A stretch of DNA of 23,555 nt, taken from NCBI GenBank assembly GCA_965662745.1, contig CBFIJK010000055.1, positions 1-23,555 on the forward strand. Reading direction: 5' to 3'. The stretch is from Anianibacter sp965662745 (GTDB taxonomy: Bacteria > Pseudomonadota > Alphaproteobacteria > Rhodobacterales > Rhodobacteraceae). A program made the translations under genes and the position numbers. Positions within the stretch are counted from its first letter, which is position 1. Each line of letters begins with the position of its first letter. Shown here one piece after another: positions 17,145-23,555 of this stretch. The notes under the pieces were generated by a model. It had not been told where the DNA came from and ran no database searches. It saw nothing but the letters and a program-made list of their open reading frames with translations.

Positions 17145-18268
17145 ACGTCCAAGCCACGCACACCGCCGACGCCACGACCGTTGAAGAGGGCCTTGCCCTG
17201 CAACAGGAACAGGCGAAGTTCGACAGCCAGGCCGCCACCGACGCGGCGATGTCGAACACGCTGCTGACCCCGCGGTTCTACACCACCGATTTCGACGAGC
17301 TCGACGCCATCGACGTGACGCCGGTGCGCGAGGACTGGGACAAACTGATGGAACAGATGCGGTCTGACCCCAACAAGGGCCATTTCCGCAAGACCGAAGA
17401 CTGGGACAAGGTCGACTGGGACGGCATGGAGCCGGAGTTGAAGAAGGAATTCCTAGATTTCCTGATCTCGTCCTGCACCGCCGAATTCTCGGGCTGCGTC
17501 CTTTATAAGGAAATGAAGCGCCGCGGATCGAACCCGGACATCAAGGAGCTGTTTTCCTACATGTCCCGCGACGAGGCGCGCCATGCCGGTTTCATCAACG
17601 ACGCGCTGCGCGAAGCGGGCGTTGCGGTGAACCTTGGTTTCCTGACGCGGGAGAAGAAATACACCTATTTCCGCCCCAAGTTCATCTATTACGCGACCTA
17701 CCTGTCCGAAAAGATCGGCTATGCGCGGTATATCACGATCTACCGCCATCTTGAGGCGAACCCCGACAAGCGGTTCCACCCGATTTTCAAGTGGTTCAAG
17801 GAATGGTGCAACGACGAGTTCAGCCATGGCGAGGCGTTTGCCCTGCTGATGCGCACCGATCCCAAGCTTACGACGAGCTTTACCAACAAGCTTTGGATCA
17901 AGTTCTTCCTCACGGCGGTCTACGGCACGATGTATGTGCGTGACCATGCGCGGCCTGCGTTCCACGAGGCGCTTGGCGTCGATATCAGCTGGTACGATCA
18001 GGAGGTGTTCCGCAAGACATCCGAGATCACCCGCCAGGTGTTCCCGATGGTGCTGGACATCGACCACCCGCGCTGGCTGCCAACCCTTCGCAAGCTTGAA
18101 AAGGCGTTTGGCGACATGGATGCGGCGAAGAAGCGGTCGGGTCTTGGCGGCTTCTTTGGCCGCATGAGCGCTGGCGCGCGGGCGGGCCTCGCCTTTGCCT
18201 CGCTTTACACGATCCCGGCCAAGCGCAACGAGGTGCCTGCCGATGTGCGCATGGAGCCGGCGTTTTGA
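17141..18268 (+). CDS. acsF: Aerobic Mg-protoporphyrin IX monomethyl ester cyclase
   Basis: A 375-residue diiron oxygenase that closes the isocyclic ring E with O2. The two metal motifs are clear: E145-A-R-H148 (MSRDEARHAGF) and E226-F-S-H229 (CNDEFSHGEAF), with E115 (CTAEFSG) and E190 (LSEKIGYARY) as further candidate ligands. Length and the start TPRFYTTDF region fit AcsF. The ATG at 17141 overlaps the bciE stop. The presence of acsF shows bacteriochlorophyll can be made with oxygen; the anaerobic cyclase bchE is not in this window. A repeat-bearing gap follows before puhE. Confidence 0.96.
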   Translation: MNVQATHTADATTVEEGLALQQEQAKFDSQAATDAAMSNTLLTPRFYTTDFDELDAIDVTPVREDWDKLMEQMRSDPNKGHFRKTEDWDKVDWDGMEPELKKEFLDFLISSCTAEFSGCVLYKEMKRRGSNPDIKELFSYMSRDEARHAGFINDALREAGVAVNLGFLTREKKYTYFRPKFIYYATYLSEKIGYARYITIYRHLEANPDKRFHPIFKWFKEWCNDEFSHGEAFALLMRTDPKLTTSFTNKLWIKFFLTAVYGTMYVRDHARPAFHEALGVDISWYDQEVFRKTSEITRQVFPMVLDIDHPRWLPTLRKLEKAFGDMDAAKKRSGLGGFFGRMSAGARAGLAFASLYTIPAKRNEVPADVRMEPAF

Positions 18269-18287
18269 TGAAGACTTGGGGATTTCA

Positions 18288-18371
18288 CGCGGCTTGCGCC
18301 GCGCGATCCGCTGGGGGGACGATGTCCCCCCAGACCCCCCTTAGGTATTTGAAGACCCAAAGTAGGATGGG
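18288..18371. repeat. Double-hairpin intergenic repeat, copy 2 (acsF–puhE)
   Basis: Hairpins CGCGGC-TTGC-GCCGCG (18288–18303) and a perfect 10-bp stem (18311–18320 with 18324–18333, loop GAT) are followed by ACCCCCC, TATTT, CCAAAG and AGGATGGG, the same layout as at 11654–11727. The stem sequences differ but remain fully paired, which argues for a conserved structure. The AGGA at 18364–18367 is placed to act as the puhE ribosome binding site. Confidence 0.75.
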
Positions 18372-18374
18372 CGC

Positions 18375-19190
18375 GTGCTGAGTTCACCGTGGATCGCCGG
18401 GCTTCTGGCCCTGTTTCTCTGGTGGTTTTCCACCGGGGCCATCCTTGTGGCTGTTCGCTGGGCCGATCGTGGCGGTCGCGACGGGCAGATCCTCGCCGGT
18501 GTTCTGGGACTGCCGATGCTGGTGCTGGGCTGCTGGGGCGCCGTGGCGTCTTTGGGGCGGATGGACGTGGCGGGGGTTTACCTTGCGTTCGCCTCTGCGC
18601 TGGCGATCTGGGGCTGGATCGAGTTGGCCTTTCTGGCAGGACTTGTAACTGGGCCCAATCGTGATCGCTGCCCGCCGCTGGCGCCCGAATGGGAACGCTT
18701 CGTGCGCGCCTGGGGAACGATCGCCTATCACGAATTGCTGCTGGCCATCGCGTTCGGCGGGCTTTTATGGGTGTCCCGCGAGGCAGCGAATCCCTTTGCG
18801 CTCTGGACCTTCGGGGTTCTCTTTGCAGCGCGGATATCGGCCAAGCTGAACCTCTTTTTCGGCGTGCCGAAGATCAACACGGAATTCCTACCTGCGCCGC
18901 TCAGCCATTTGCCAAGCCACTTCAGGCAGGCGCGCCAAAGCTGGTTCTTCCCGGTTTCGGTGACGCTTTTGAGCTTTGCGACGGCCTGCTGGCTGGAACG
19001 GCTTTGGTCCGCAGAAACCGGCGCGCAGCTGGTGGGCTTTGCCCTTTTGACGGCGCTCACCGCGCTGGCGCTTTTGGAACACTGGCTGATGGTTCTGCCA
19101 TTGCCCGATGAACGGCTTTGGCGGTGGATGCTGCCCGCGCCCAAACAGATAGAGACACGAATGACGAGGGGGGACACCCATGGAGTTTGA
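18375..19190 (+). CDS. puhE: Photosynthetic complex assembly protein PuhE
   Basis: A 271-residue membrane protein (about seven helices) of the PuhE family, which modulates bacteriochlorophyll supply and complex assembly in Rhodobacter. Recognisable blocks are the FLWWFSTGAIL start, WGWIELAFLAGLVTGP, YHELLLA and ISAKLNLFFGVPKIN, the last highly typical. It starts with GTG at 18375, seven bases after AGGA from the intergenic repeat, and overlaps hemA by 11 bases at its end. GTG plus a repeat-derived ribosome site may keep its translation low; this is inference. Confidence 0.92.
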   Translation: MLSSPWIAGLLALFLWWFSTGAILVAVRWADRGGRDGQILAGVLGLPMLVLGCWGAVASLGRMDVAGVYLAFASALAIWGWIELAFLAGLVTGPNRDRCPPLAPEWERFVRAWGTIAYHELLLAIAFGGLLWVSREAANPFALWTFGVLFAARISAKLNLFFGVPKINTEFLPAPLSHLPSHFRQARQSWFFPVSVTLLSFATACWLERLWSAETGAQLVGFALLTALTALALLEHWLMVLPLPDERLWRWMLPAPKQIETRMTRGDTHGV

Positions 19191-20394
19191 CGCCATGTTC
19201 GCAGCGCAGATCGAGGCGCTGAAGACCGAAGGGAATTACCGGATCTTTGCCGATCTGGAACGACGCTGCGGGTCCTTCCCCAAAGCGCGGAACCATCACG
19301 AGGGCGAAGAGCGGGACGTGACCGTCTGGTGCTCGAACGACTATCTCGGGATGGGGCAACACCCGACCGTGATGGAAGCGATGAAATCCGCCGTCGATGC
19401 CTGCGGCACCGGCGCGGGGGGCACGCGCAACATTTCTGGCACGACGCATTATCACTTGCTGCTGGAAGAAGAGCTTGCCGATCTTCATGGCAAGGAATCG
19501 GCCCTGCTGTTCACCAGCGGCTATGTGTCGAACTGGGCCGCGCTGTCGACCCTCGGCAGCCGCCTGCCGAACGCGGTGATCCTGTCGGATGAGGGCAACC
19601 ATGCCAGCATGATCGAAGGCATCCGCCACAGCCGCGCCGACAAGGTCATCTGGAAGCACAACGATCCCGAGGATCTGGACCGCAAACTGTCTGCCGTCGG
19701 GCCCGACCGTCCCAAGATCGTCGCCTTTGAATCGGTCTATTCCATGGATGGCGATATCTGCCCCATGGCCGAGATCGTCGAAGTCGCCGAGAAACACGGC
19801 GCGCTGACCTACCTTGACGAGGTGCATGCCGTTGGCCTGTATGGCCCCCGTGGCGGCGGTATCAGCGAGCGCGAAGGGCTGGCGGACCGGATCGACATCA
19901 TCGAGGGCACGCTGGGCAAAGCCTATGGCGTCGTCGGCGGCTACATCACCGGATCGGCGCAGGTCTGCGATTTCATCCGGTCCTTCGCCAGCGGCTTCAT
20001 CTTCACGACCGCCCTGCCCCCGGCCGTGGCCGCCGCCGCACGCGCGTCGATCCAGCATCTCAAGGCATCCGAGATGGAGCGCATGCGCCAGCGCCGCCAG
20101 GTCGCCAAGCTGCGGGCAGAGCTTGACCGCATCGGCATCCCGCATCTCGAGAATGACAGCCATATCATCCCGGTGATGATCAAGGACCCGGTGAAATGCC
20201 GCATGATCTCGGATATCCTGATGAATGACTGGGGAATTTACGTTCAGCCGATCAATTATCCGACAGTGCCGAAAGGCACCGAACGGCTTCGGATCACGCC
20301 CTCGCCCATGCATACCGACGAGGATATCGGCCATCTGGTCGAGGCGCTCAGCGAGCTTTGGTCGCATTGCGCGCTTGCCCGCGCGGTTGCGTGA
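19180..20394 (+). CDS. hemA: 5-aminolevulinate synthase
   Basis: A 404-residue PLP enzyme that condenses glycine and succinyl-CoA to 5-aminolevulinate, the entry to all tetrapyrroles. The cofactor lysine is K247 in EGTLGKAYG, with D213 and H216 in YLDEVHAVG binding PLP. The substrate loop GTGAGGTRNISGTTH is intact. Start: ATG at 19180 after GAGGGGGG; a second ATG lies five codons in. Overlap with puhE ties its translation to the photosynthesis run, matching precursor supply to bacteriochlorophyll demand. A second, household copy elsewhere in the genome is possible but not visible. Confidence 0.95.
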   Translation: MEFDAMFAAQIEALKTEGNYRIFADLERRCGSFPKARNHHEGEERDVTVWCSNDYLGMGQHPTVMEAMKSAVDACGTGAGGTRNISGTTHYHLLLEEELADLHGKESALLFTSGYVSNWAALSTLGSRLPNAVILSDEGNHASMIEGIRHSRADKVIWKHNDPEDLDRKLSAVGPDRPKIVAFESVYSMDGDICPMAEIVEVAEKHGALTYLDEVHAVGLYGPRGGGISEREGLADRIDIIEGTLGKAYGVVGGYITGSAQVCDFIRSFASGFIFTTALPPAVAAAARASIQHLKASEMERMRQRRQVAKLRAELDRIGIPHLENDSHIIPVMIKDPVKCRMISDILMNDWGIYVQPINYPTVPKGTERLRITPSPMHTDEDIGHLVEALSELWSHCALARAVA

Positions 20395-20404
20395 TTGGAA
20401 CGAC

Positions 20405-20432
20405 TTGTCATACGGTCTCTCTGGTCTACTGT
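20405..20432 (+). promoter_or_regulatory. Weak candidate promoter upstream of cycA
   Basis: TTGTCA (20405–20410) and TACTGT (20427–20432) are 16 bases apart within the 109-base hemA–cycA gap. No TGT-N12-ACA site was found here, so cycA may also be read independently of PpsR. The match is modest. Confidence 0.3.
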
Positions 20433-20503
20433 TAGCGTGTAACGATGATCGGCACGCTGGCCGCCCGAGGCCACACAACGGATTGAAATTGGGAGGAACC
20501 CCT

Positions 20504-20992
20504 ATGCTCCGCACGACTACCTTGATTGCAGGCCTCACGCTTGCGGCACCCGCCTTCGCGGAAAGCCACGCCACCGGTGACGCGGCCGCTGGCGAAGACG
20601 TCTTCCGCCAGTGCGTCACCTGCCACGTCATCCAGGACGAGGCCGGTGAAACGATCGCCGGACGTGGCCAGCCGAACCGCGCCGCGCCTAACCTTTACGG
20701 TGTCTGGGGCCGCCAGGCCGGGGTCATCGAAGATTTCCGCTATTCCGATTCGATGGTCGAGGCCGGTGAAGCTGGGCTGATGTGGGACGAGGAAAGCTTT
20801 GTCGCCTACGTTCAGGATCCGACCGGTTTCCTTCGCGAATACCTCGACGACAACCGCGCGCGCGGTAAGATGAGCTATCGCGTCCGGTCCGAGGACGACG
20901 CCACCAACGTCTGGGCCTACCTCGTCCAGTTCGGCGGCGGCGCGCCCGAGGGCGAGATGATGGAGGAAGGCGAGAGCGAAGCGACGAACTGA
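20504..20992 (+). CDS. cycA: Periplasmic cytochrome c2-type electron carrier
   Basis: A 162-residue secreted cytochrome with signal peptide (1–19, ending PAFA), heme motif C37-V-T-C40-H41 and axial M123 in ARGKMSYRV. It aligns by eye with Rhodobacter cytochrome c2: GRQAGV, GLMWDEESFVAYVQDPTGFLREY and NVWAYL match well. It likely returns electrons from the bc1 complex to the reaction centre. An extra acidic tail (about 148–162, EGEMMEEGESEATN) follows the usual end. GGGAGGA lies seven to eight bases before the ATG at 20504. It closes the run and is followed by a strong terminator. Confidence 0.92.
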   Translation: MLRTTTLIAGLTLAAPAFAESHATGDAAAGEDVFRQCVTCHVIQDEAGETIAGRGQPNRAAPNLYGVWGRQAGVIEDFRYSDSMVEAGEAGLMWDEESFVAYVQDPTGFLREYLDDNRARGKMSYRVRSEDDATNVWAYLVQFGGGAPEGEMMEEGESEATN

Positions 20993-21014
20993 TCGGTTCT
21001 GTCTCACGAGACCC

Positions 21015-21051
21015 AAATTGGCCGCCAAGCGAGTTTGGCGGCCAATTTTTT
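21015..21051 (+). terminator. Rho-independent terminator after cycA
   Basis: A perfect 14-bp stem (21015–21028 with 21035–21048) around a 6-base loop ends in a run of T, 22 bases after the cycA stop. It marks the end of the photosynthesis run. Confidence 0.93.
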
Positions 21052-21168
21052 GGCGGAGCGTGATGACTGGTTGGCGCAATGGATCACATAATCGTTTTTC
21101 TGGACATTTTCATTGGCGTCAGAGCCGGAAATCCCGCCAGTAACCGGACGCCTCTTTTGACCTCAAGC

Positions 21169-21462
21169 TCAGCCAGAGGCCATTGCGCCTTGACGGCTTG
21201 AACCCACGCGAGCCCCAAACATTCCCCTGCCCCGCAAGTATCCGTAAACAAAAGCTATAAAGGCCATACCCGCCTGGCCATGCTCATTCATCATCGTCGT
21301 GTTGCCAAGACCGGCGACGGCAAAGCCAAGCGCCACGAGCAAACCGCCCACGGCGATCCCGCGATCGACAGGGTCGTGCTCCTCACGACTGAGTACGATC
21401 GGCAGAAATACCCTGAAGTAGAGAAACAGCGTATCCGTCCGGTGAAAACCGTGGTGGTTCAA
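21169..21462 (-). pseudogene. Remnant of a membrane protein gene
   Basis: A minus-strand frame of 97 codons with no ATG start (only TTG at 21462, just after an in-frame stop) encodes two hydrophobic segments (GIAVGGLLVALGFAVAGLG and AGMAFIAFVYGYL) between polar loops. The pattern recalls the C-terminal part of an O-antigen ligase-type polymerase, but I cannot confirm it. It lies directly downstream of the 73-codon minus-strand gene. Bases 21052–21168, between it and the cycA terminator, show nothing I can identify. Confidence 0.35.
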
Positions 21463-21680
21463 GGCTTACGGTCGCGATCCATTGCGATCATCTCGACGAG
21501 GTTTTCGACGCCGAATGGGGTGAATGCGAGAACCTCTACGTCGGTGGTGCCGTATACCCAGATGATCCCGTCTTCGGGCTCCATGCCAATGGCGAGGTCA
21601 TGGAGGTAATCGACGCTTTCGCCGAGTTCTTCCGCGACGCGATCGACGGTCGTGACTGAATGGACCTTGTTCAGCGGCAT
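21459..21680 (-). CDS. Small hypothetical protein (73 aa)
   Basis: A short soluble protein starting MPLNKVHSVTTVDRVAEELGESVDYLHDLAIGMEPEDG, then IIWVYG and AFTPFGVENLVEMI. The helix–helix–strand pattern and codon use look like a real gene, and I have the impression of similar small proteins in Rhodobacterales, but no function is known to me. The frame continues upstream into the IS256 element, so the ATG at 21680 is the natural start; its ribosome site is weak. The IS256 end lies 34 bases upstream, so its native promoter has probably been displaced. Confidence 0.65.
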   Translation of the reverse strand: MPLNKVHSVTTVDRVAEELGESVDYLHDLAIGMEPEDGIIWVYGTTDVEVLAFTPFGVENLVEMIAMDRDRKP

Positions 21681-21706
21681 GATCAAGCTGCCTGAGCCAT
21701 ATGCTT

Positions 21707-21714
21707 TGTTTTCC
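21707..21714. repeat. Target site duplication, left
   Basis: TGTTTTCC directly precedes the left inverted repeat and is repeated exactly at 23108–23115. Eight bases is a usual duplication length for IS256-family insertion. Confidence 0.9.
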
Positions 21715-23107
21715 GGTCGTGTCGCGAAGTTGGTGGAAATTTGAGGGCGGCGTAATCTCCGGGTGAATTGACACCCACCCAACCGGCGGCGGCAACCGCC
21801 AGGGAGATCACACCATGAACCAGATTACCGACACCGCGAGCTTTTCGCTACTGGCCGGAGAGGCCGGGTTTGACCCGATCGAGGAGCGGCTGCGGGCCAG
21901 CGTCCGCACAACCATCGAGGCCGTTTTCGAAGAAGAACTGGCCAGCTTTCTCGGTCGGCTTCGCTACGGCCGGGGCGATGGCGATGCGAAGGGCTATCGC
22001 CACGGGCACCGGGAGCGGCAACTCACGGGCACCTTCGGGACGGAAACGGTGCGGGTGCCGCGCGCCCGGATCGAGGACGACACTGGAAAGGTGACGGAAT
22101 GGCGGTCGAAGGCGCTGCCCCGTTACAAGCGGCTGACGAAGAAAGCCGAGGCGCTGATCGCGGCGGTCTACCTTTCCGGAACCAACACGCGCCGGGTCAA
22201 GCGTGCGCTGTTCGGGCTGTTCGAGGGCGCCGTGAGCAAGGATGTCGTCAGCCGCGCCTGGCGCAAGATCAAAGTCGATTGGGATGCCTGGTGTGCCCGC
22301 AGCCTGGCCGACGAGGACATCGTCCGCCTGATACTGGACGGCACCGTGATCAAGACCCGGCTGGACCGGAAAACCACGAACATCTCGGTGCTCGCCGCCA
22401 TCGGCGTGCGCCGCGACGGACAGAAGGTGCTGTTATCGATCAGGAATATGGGTGGCGAGAGCACCGCCGCCTGGCGCCAGTTCCTCGACGATCTGGACGC
22501 GCGCGAGCTGAAGCGACCCGAGTTCGTGATCGTCGACGGCGCCCCGGGGCTGGAGGCCGCGCTCGTGTCGCTGTGGGGCGAGGATCTGCCGATCCAGCGC
22601 TGCACGGTCCACAAGAACCGCAACCTCCTGGCGCATGCCCCGAAGCACATGCAGGATGAGGTCACCGAGGATTACCGCGACATGATCTACGCCGACACTG
22701 CGGCCGAGGTCGAGAAGAGGCGCAAGGCATTCCTCCGCAAGTGGCGGCTCAAGTGCCGGGCGGTGGCCGACAGCCTAGAAGAAGCCGGAGACCGGCTCTT
22801 CACCTTCACCCGCCTCGATCCGTCGCAATGGAAATCGGCCCGGACCACCAACGCCATCGAGCGCCTGAACGGAGAGTTCCGCCGACGCATCAAGACCCAG
22901 ACCGTGCTGCCCTGTGCCGAGACCGTGCCCATGCTGCTCTGGGCGCTGCTCGCCTCCGGCCAGATCCAGATGCGCAAGGTCGACGGCTGGGAAACCCTCT
23001 CTCAGCCCCTCGAGCCGATGCCTCTTGACCTCGCTGCCTGAAAAACCGAGCCCTCACACGCCCGGAGCACGCTGCCAGGGAATTTCCACAGCATTCGCGA
23101 CACGACC
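21715..23107 (+). mobile_element. Complete IS256-family insertion sequence (1393 bp)
   Basis: Terminal inverted repeats at 21715–21741 and 23081–23107 match at 23 of 27 positions, beginning GGTCGTGTCGCGAA at the outer ends. One transposase gene fills the interior. Exact 8-bp direct repeats flank the element. All parts are intact, suggesting a fairly recent insertion that may still be mobile. The element separates the 73-codon minus-strand gene from the IS3/IS5 debris to its right. Confidence 0.93.
21815..23041 (+). CDS. IS256-family (mutator-type) transposase
   Basis: A 408-residue DDE transposase. The catalytic acids appear to be D175 (LILDGTVIKTR), D241 (VIVDGAPGLEAAL) and E349 (TTNAIERLNGEFRRR), with the family's C-x2-H motif (CTVHKNRN, 263–266) between the second and third. 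The N-terminus (ERLRASVRTTIEAVFEEEL) and YRHGHRERQL are typical. No frameshift or stop is seen. AGGGAG lies about nine bases before the ATG at 21815. It is the only gene of the IS element. Confidence 0.95.
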   Translation: MNQITDTASFSLLAGEAGFDPIEERLRASVRTTIEAVFEEELASFLGRLRYGRGDGDAKGYRHGHRERQLTGTFGTETVRVPRARIEDDTGKVTEWRSKALPRYKRLTKKAEALIAAVYLSGTNTRRVKRALFGLFEGAVSKDVVSRAWRKIKVDWDAWCARSLADEDIVRLILDGTVIKTRLDRKTTNISVLAAIGVRRDGQKVLLSIRNMGGESTAAWRQFLDDLDARELKRPEFVIVDGAPGLEAALVSLWGEDLPIQRCTVHKNRNLLAHAPKHMQDEVTEDYRDMIYADTAAEVEKRRKAFLRKWRLKCRAVADSLEEAGDRLFTFTRLDPSQWKSARTTNAIERLNGEFRRRIKTQTVLPCAETVPMLLWALLASGQIQMRKVDGWETLSQPLEPMPLDLAA

Positions 23108-23115
23108 TGTTTTCC
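23108..23115. repeat. Target site duplication, right
   Basis: TGTTTTCC, identical to 21707–21714, directly follows the right inverted repeat of the IS256 element. Confidence 0.9.
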
Positions 23116-23194
23116 AGGCCCAAGGGAGAAGATCTGGCCTGCTGCCGGTTTCCTGGACACCGAGATAGGGTGTTCATGAAACTGGAGAAACTAC

Positions 23195-23497
23195 ATGATG
23201 AGAAGAGCTTTCAGCCGCGAGTTCAAGCAGGAAGCGGTAGAGTTGATAACGAAGCGTGGCGTCAGCACCTCGCAGGCTTCAAGGGATCTTGGAATACACG
23301 CGACTGTGCTACGCCGGTGGGTGCGGGCATCTGAGAAGGACGGGTCAACTGCGTTCCCCGTCACGGCAAGCTACGCTCAGGACCCATTAGTTTTGAGGAT
23401 TCCGCTTGGGCTTGAGGCGTGCTTCAAACTGGGCAGGAGGACCTGCCCATGTCGGATCAATTCTGGCTTACCGAAGCCCAGCTCAAGCGTATTGTGA
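23195..23497 (+). pseudogene. Truncated IS3-type transposase orfA
   Basis: The first 55 codons encode an IS3 OrfA helix-turn-helix: RRAFSREFKQEAVELITKRG, then STSQASRDLGIHATVLRRWVRASEKDG. After STAFP (about base 23359) the usual 'G-G-MKPE' and leucine-zipper part is missing and the frame runs through unrelated DNA into the IS5 fragment, stopping at 23497. The presumed left end of the element (TGGACACCGAG, from 23154) and a ribosome site (GGAG before ATG 23195) are still present. Transposase orfB is not in the window, so this copy cannot be functional as it stands. Confidence 0.8.
23431..23448 (+). promoter_or_regulatory. Hairpin enclosing the IS5 transposase ribosome site
   Basis: GGGCAGG and CCTGCCC form a perfect 7-bp stem whose loop is AGGA, seven bases before the ATG at 23449. 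The start codon follows the stem directly. Such a fold could limit translation of transposase; that role is inferred. Confidence 0.5.
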
Positions 23498-23523
23498 GCT
23501 CCTCCCCGAAAATCGGACAGTGA
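23449..23523 (+). pseudogene. 5' fragment of an IS5-family transposase
   Basis: The first 15 codons read MSDQFWLTEAQLKRI, a characteristic start of IS5-family transposases, where an acidic–aromatic 'EPYFP' stretch should follow. Instead the frame passes at about 23494 into GTGAGCTCCTCCCCG… and stops at 23523 after nine unrelated codons. The leader from about 23380 probably belongs to the same element. The break suggests that a third element or a deletion joined here. Confidence 0.7.
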
Positions 23524-23555
23524 CGGAAGCTACAATCTGACGTCTGCTGGTCTCC

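Noticed and set aside
20458..20473. Possible terminator after hemA (TGGCC-GCCCGA-GGCCA)
   Set aside because: The stem is only 5 bp and no T-run follows.
21079..21201. Short plus-strand frame MDHIIVFLDIFIGVRAG… after the cycA terminator
   Set aside because: No ribosome binding site, no known similarity and about 40 codons; likely chance.
1..23555. CRISPR arrays, tRNA or rRNA genes
   Set aside because: No regularly spaced repeats, no cloverleaf-type sequence and no rRNA-like stretch were seen on either strand by eye.

Overview
The window carries about two thirds of a purple-bacterial photosynthesis gene cluster. Gene content and order (aerR–ppsR divergent from bchFNBHLM–lhaA–puhABC–bciE–acsF–puhE–hemA–cycA), high GC, TGT-N12-ACA regulator sites and alphaproteobacterial protein types point to a Rhodobacterales member, most likely an aerobic anoxygenic phototroph of the Roseobacter group. 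That assignment is inferred from layout and protein resemblance; no database was searched.

Left flank (1–2177): the 3' end of a nucleotidyltransferase-fold gene, a secreted two-domain fasciclin (FAS1) protein, a hairpin that looks like a two-way terminator, and a convergent osmC-type peroxidase gene. Regulatory block (2246–4760): on the minus strand aerR/ppaA (B12-binding antirepressor) followed by ppsR/crtJ (PAS-PAS-HTH repressor). The divergent aerR/bchF gap holds two perfect TGT-N12-ACA palindromes, one overlapping the likely bchF −35 box.

Main run (4761–20992, all plus strand): bchF, bchN, bchB, bchH, bchL and bchM supply Mg chelation, methylation, dark protochlorophyllide reduction and 3-vinyl hydration. 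lhaA, puhA, puhB, puhC and puhE supply the reaction-centre H subunit and assembly factors. bciE and acsF form the oxygen-dependent ring-E cyclase, hemA makes 5-aminolevulinate, and cycA is a soluble cytochrome c2-type electron carrier. Many neighbours overlap by 1–11 bases, suggesting translational coupling. Two copies of a double-hairpin intergenic repeat sit inside the run (bchH/bchL and acsF/puhE). A strong hairpin plus T-run closes it after cycA.

Right flank (21052–23555): a decayed, mobile-element-rich boundary. It holds a minus-strand membrane-protein remnant, a 73-codon minus-strand gene of unknown function, a complete IS256-family element with imperfect terminal inverted repeats and an exact 8-bp target duplication (TGTTTTCC), a truncated IS3-type orfA, and the first codons of an IS5-type transposase cut off by unrelated sequence. 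No tRNA, rRNA or CRISPR array was seen. I found no clearly new system. The most distinctive signals are the paired repeats inside the operon, one of which appears to supply puhE's ribosome binding site, and the stacked insertion sequences at the cluster edge.
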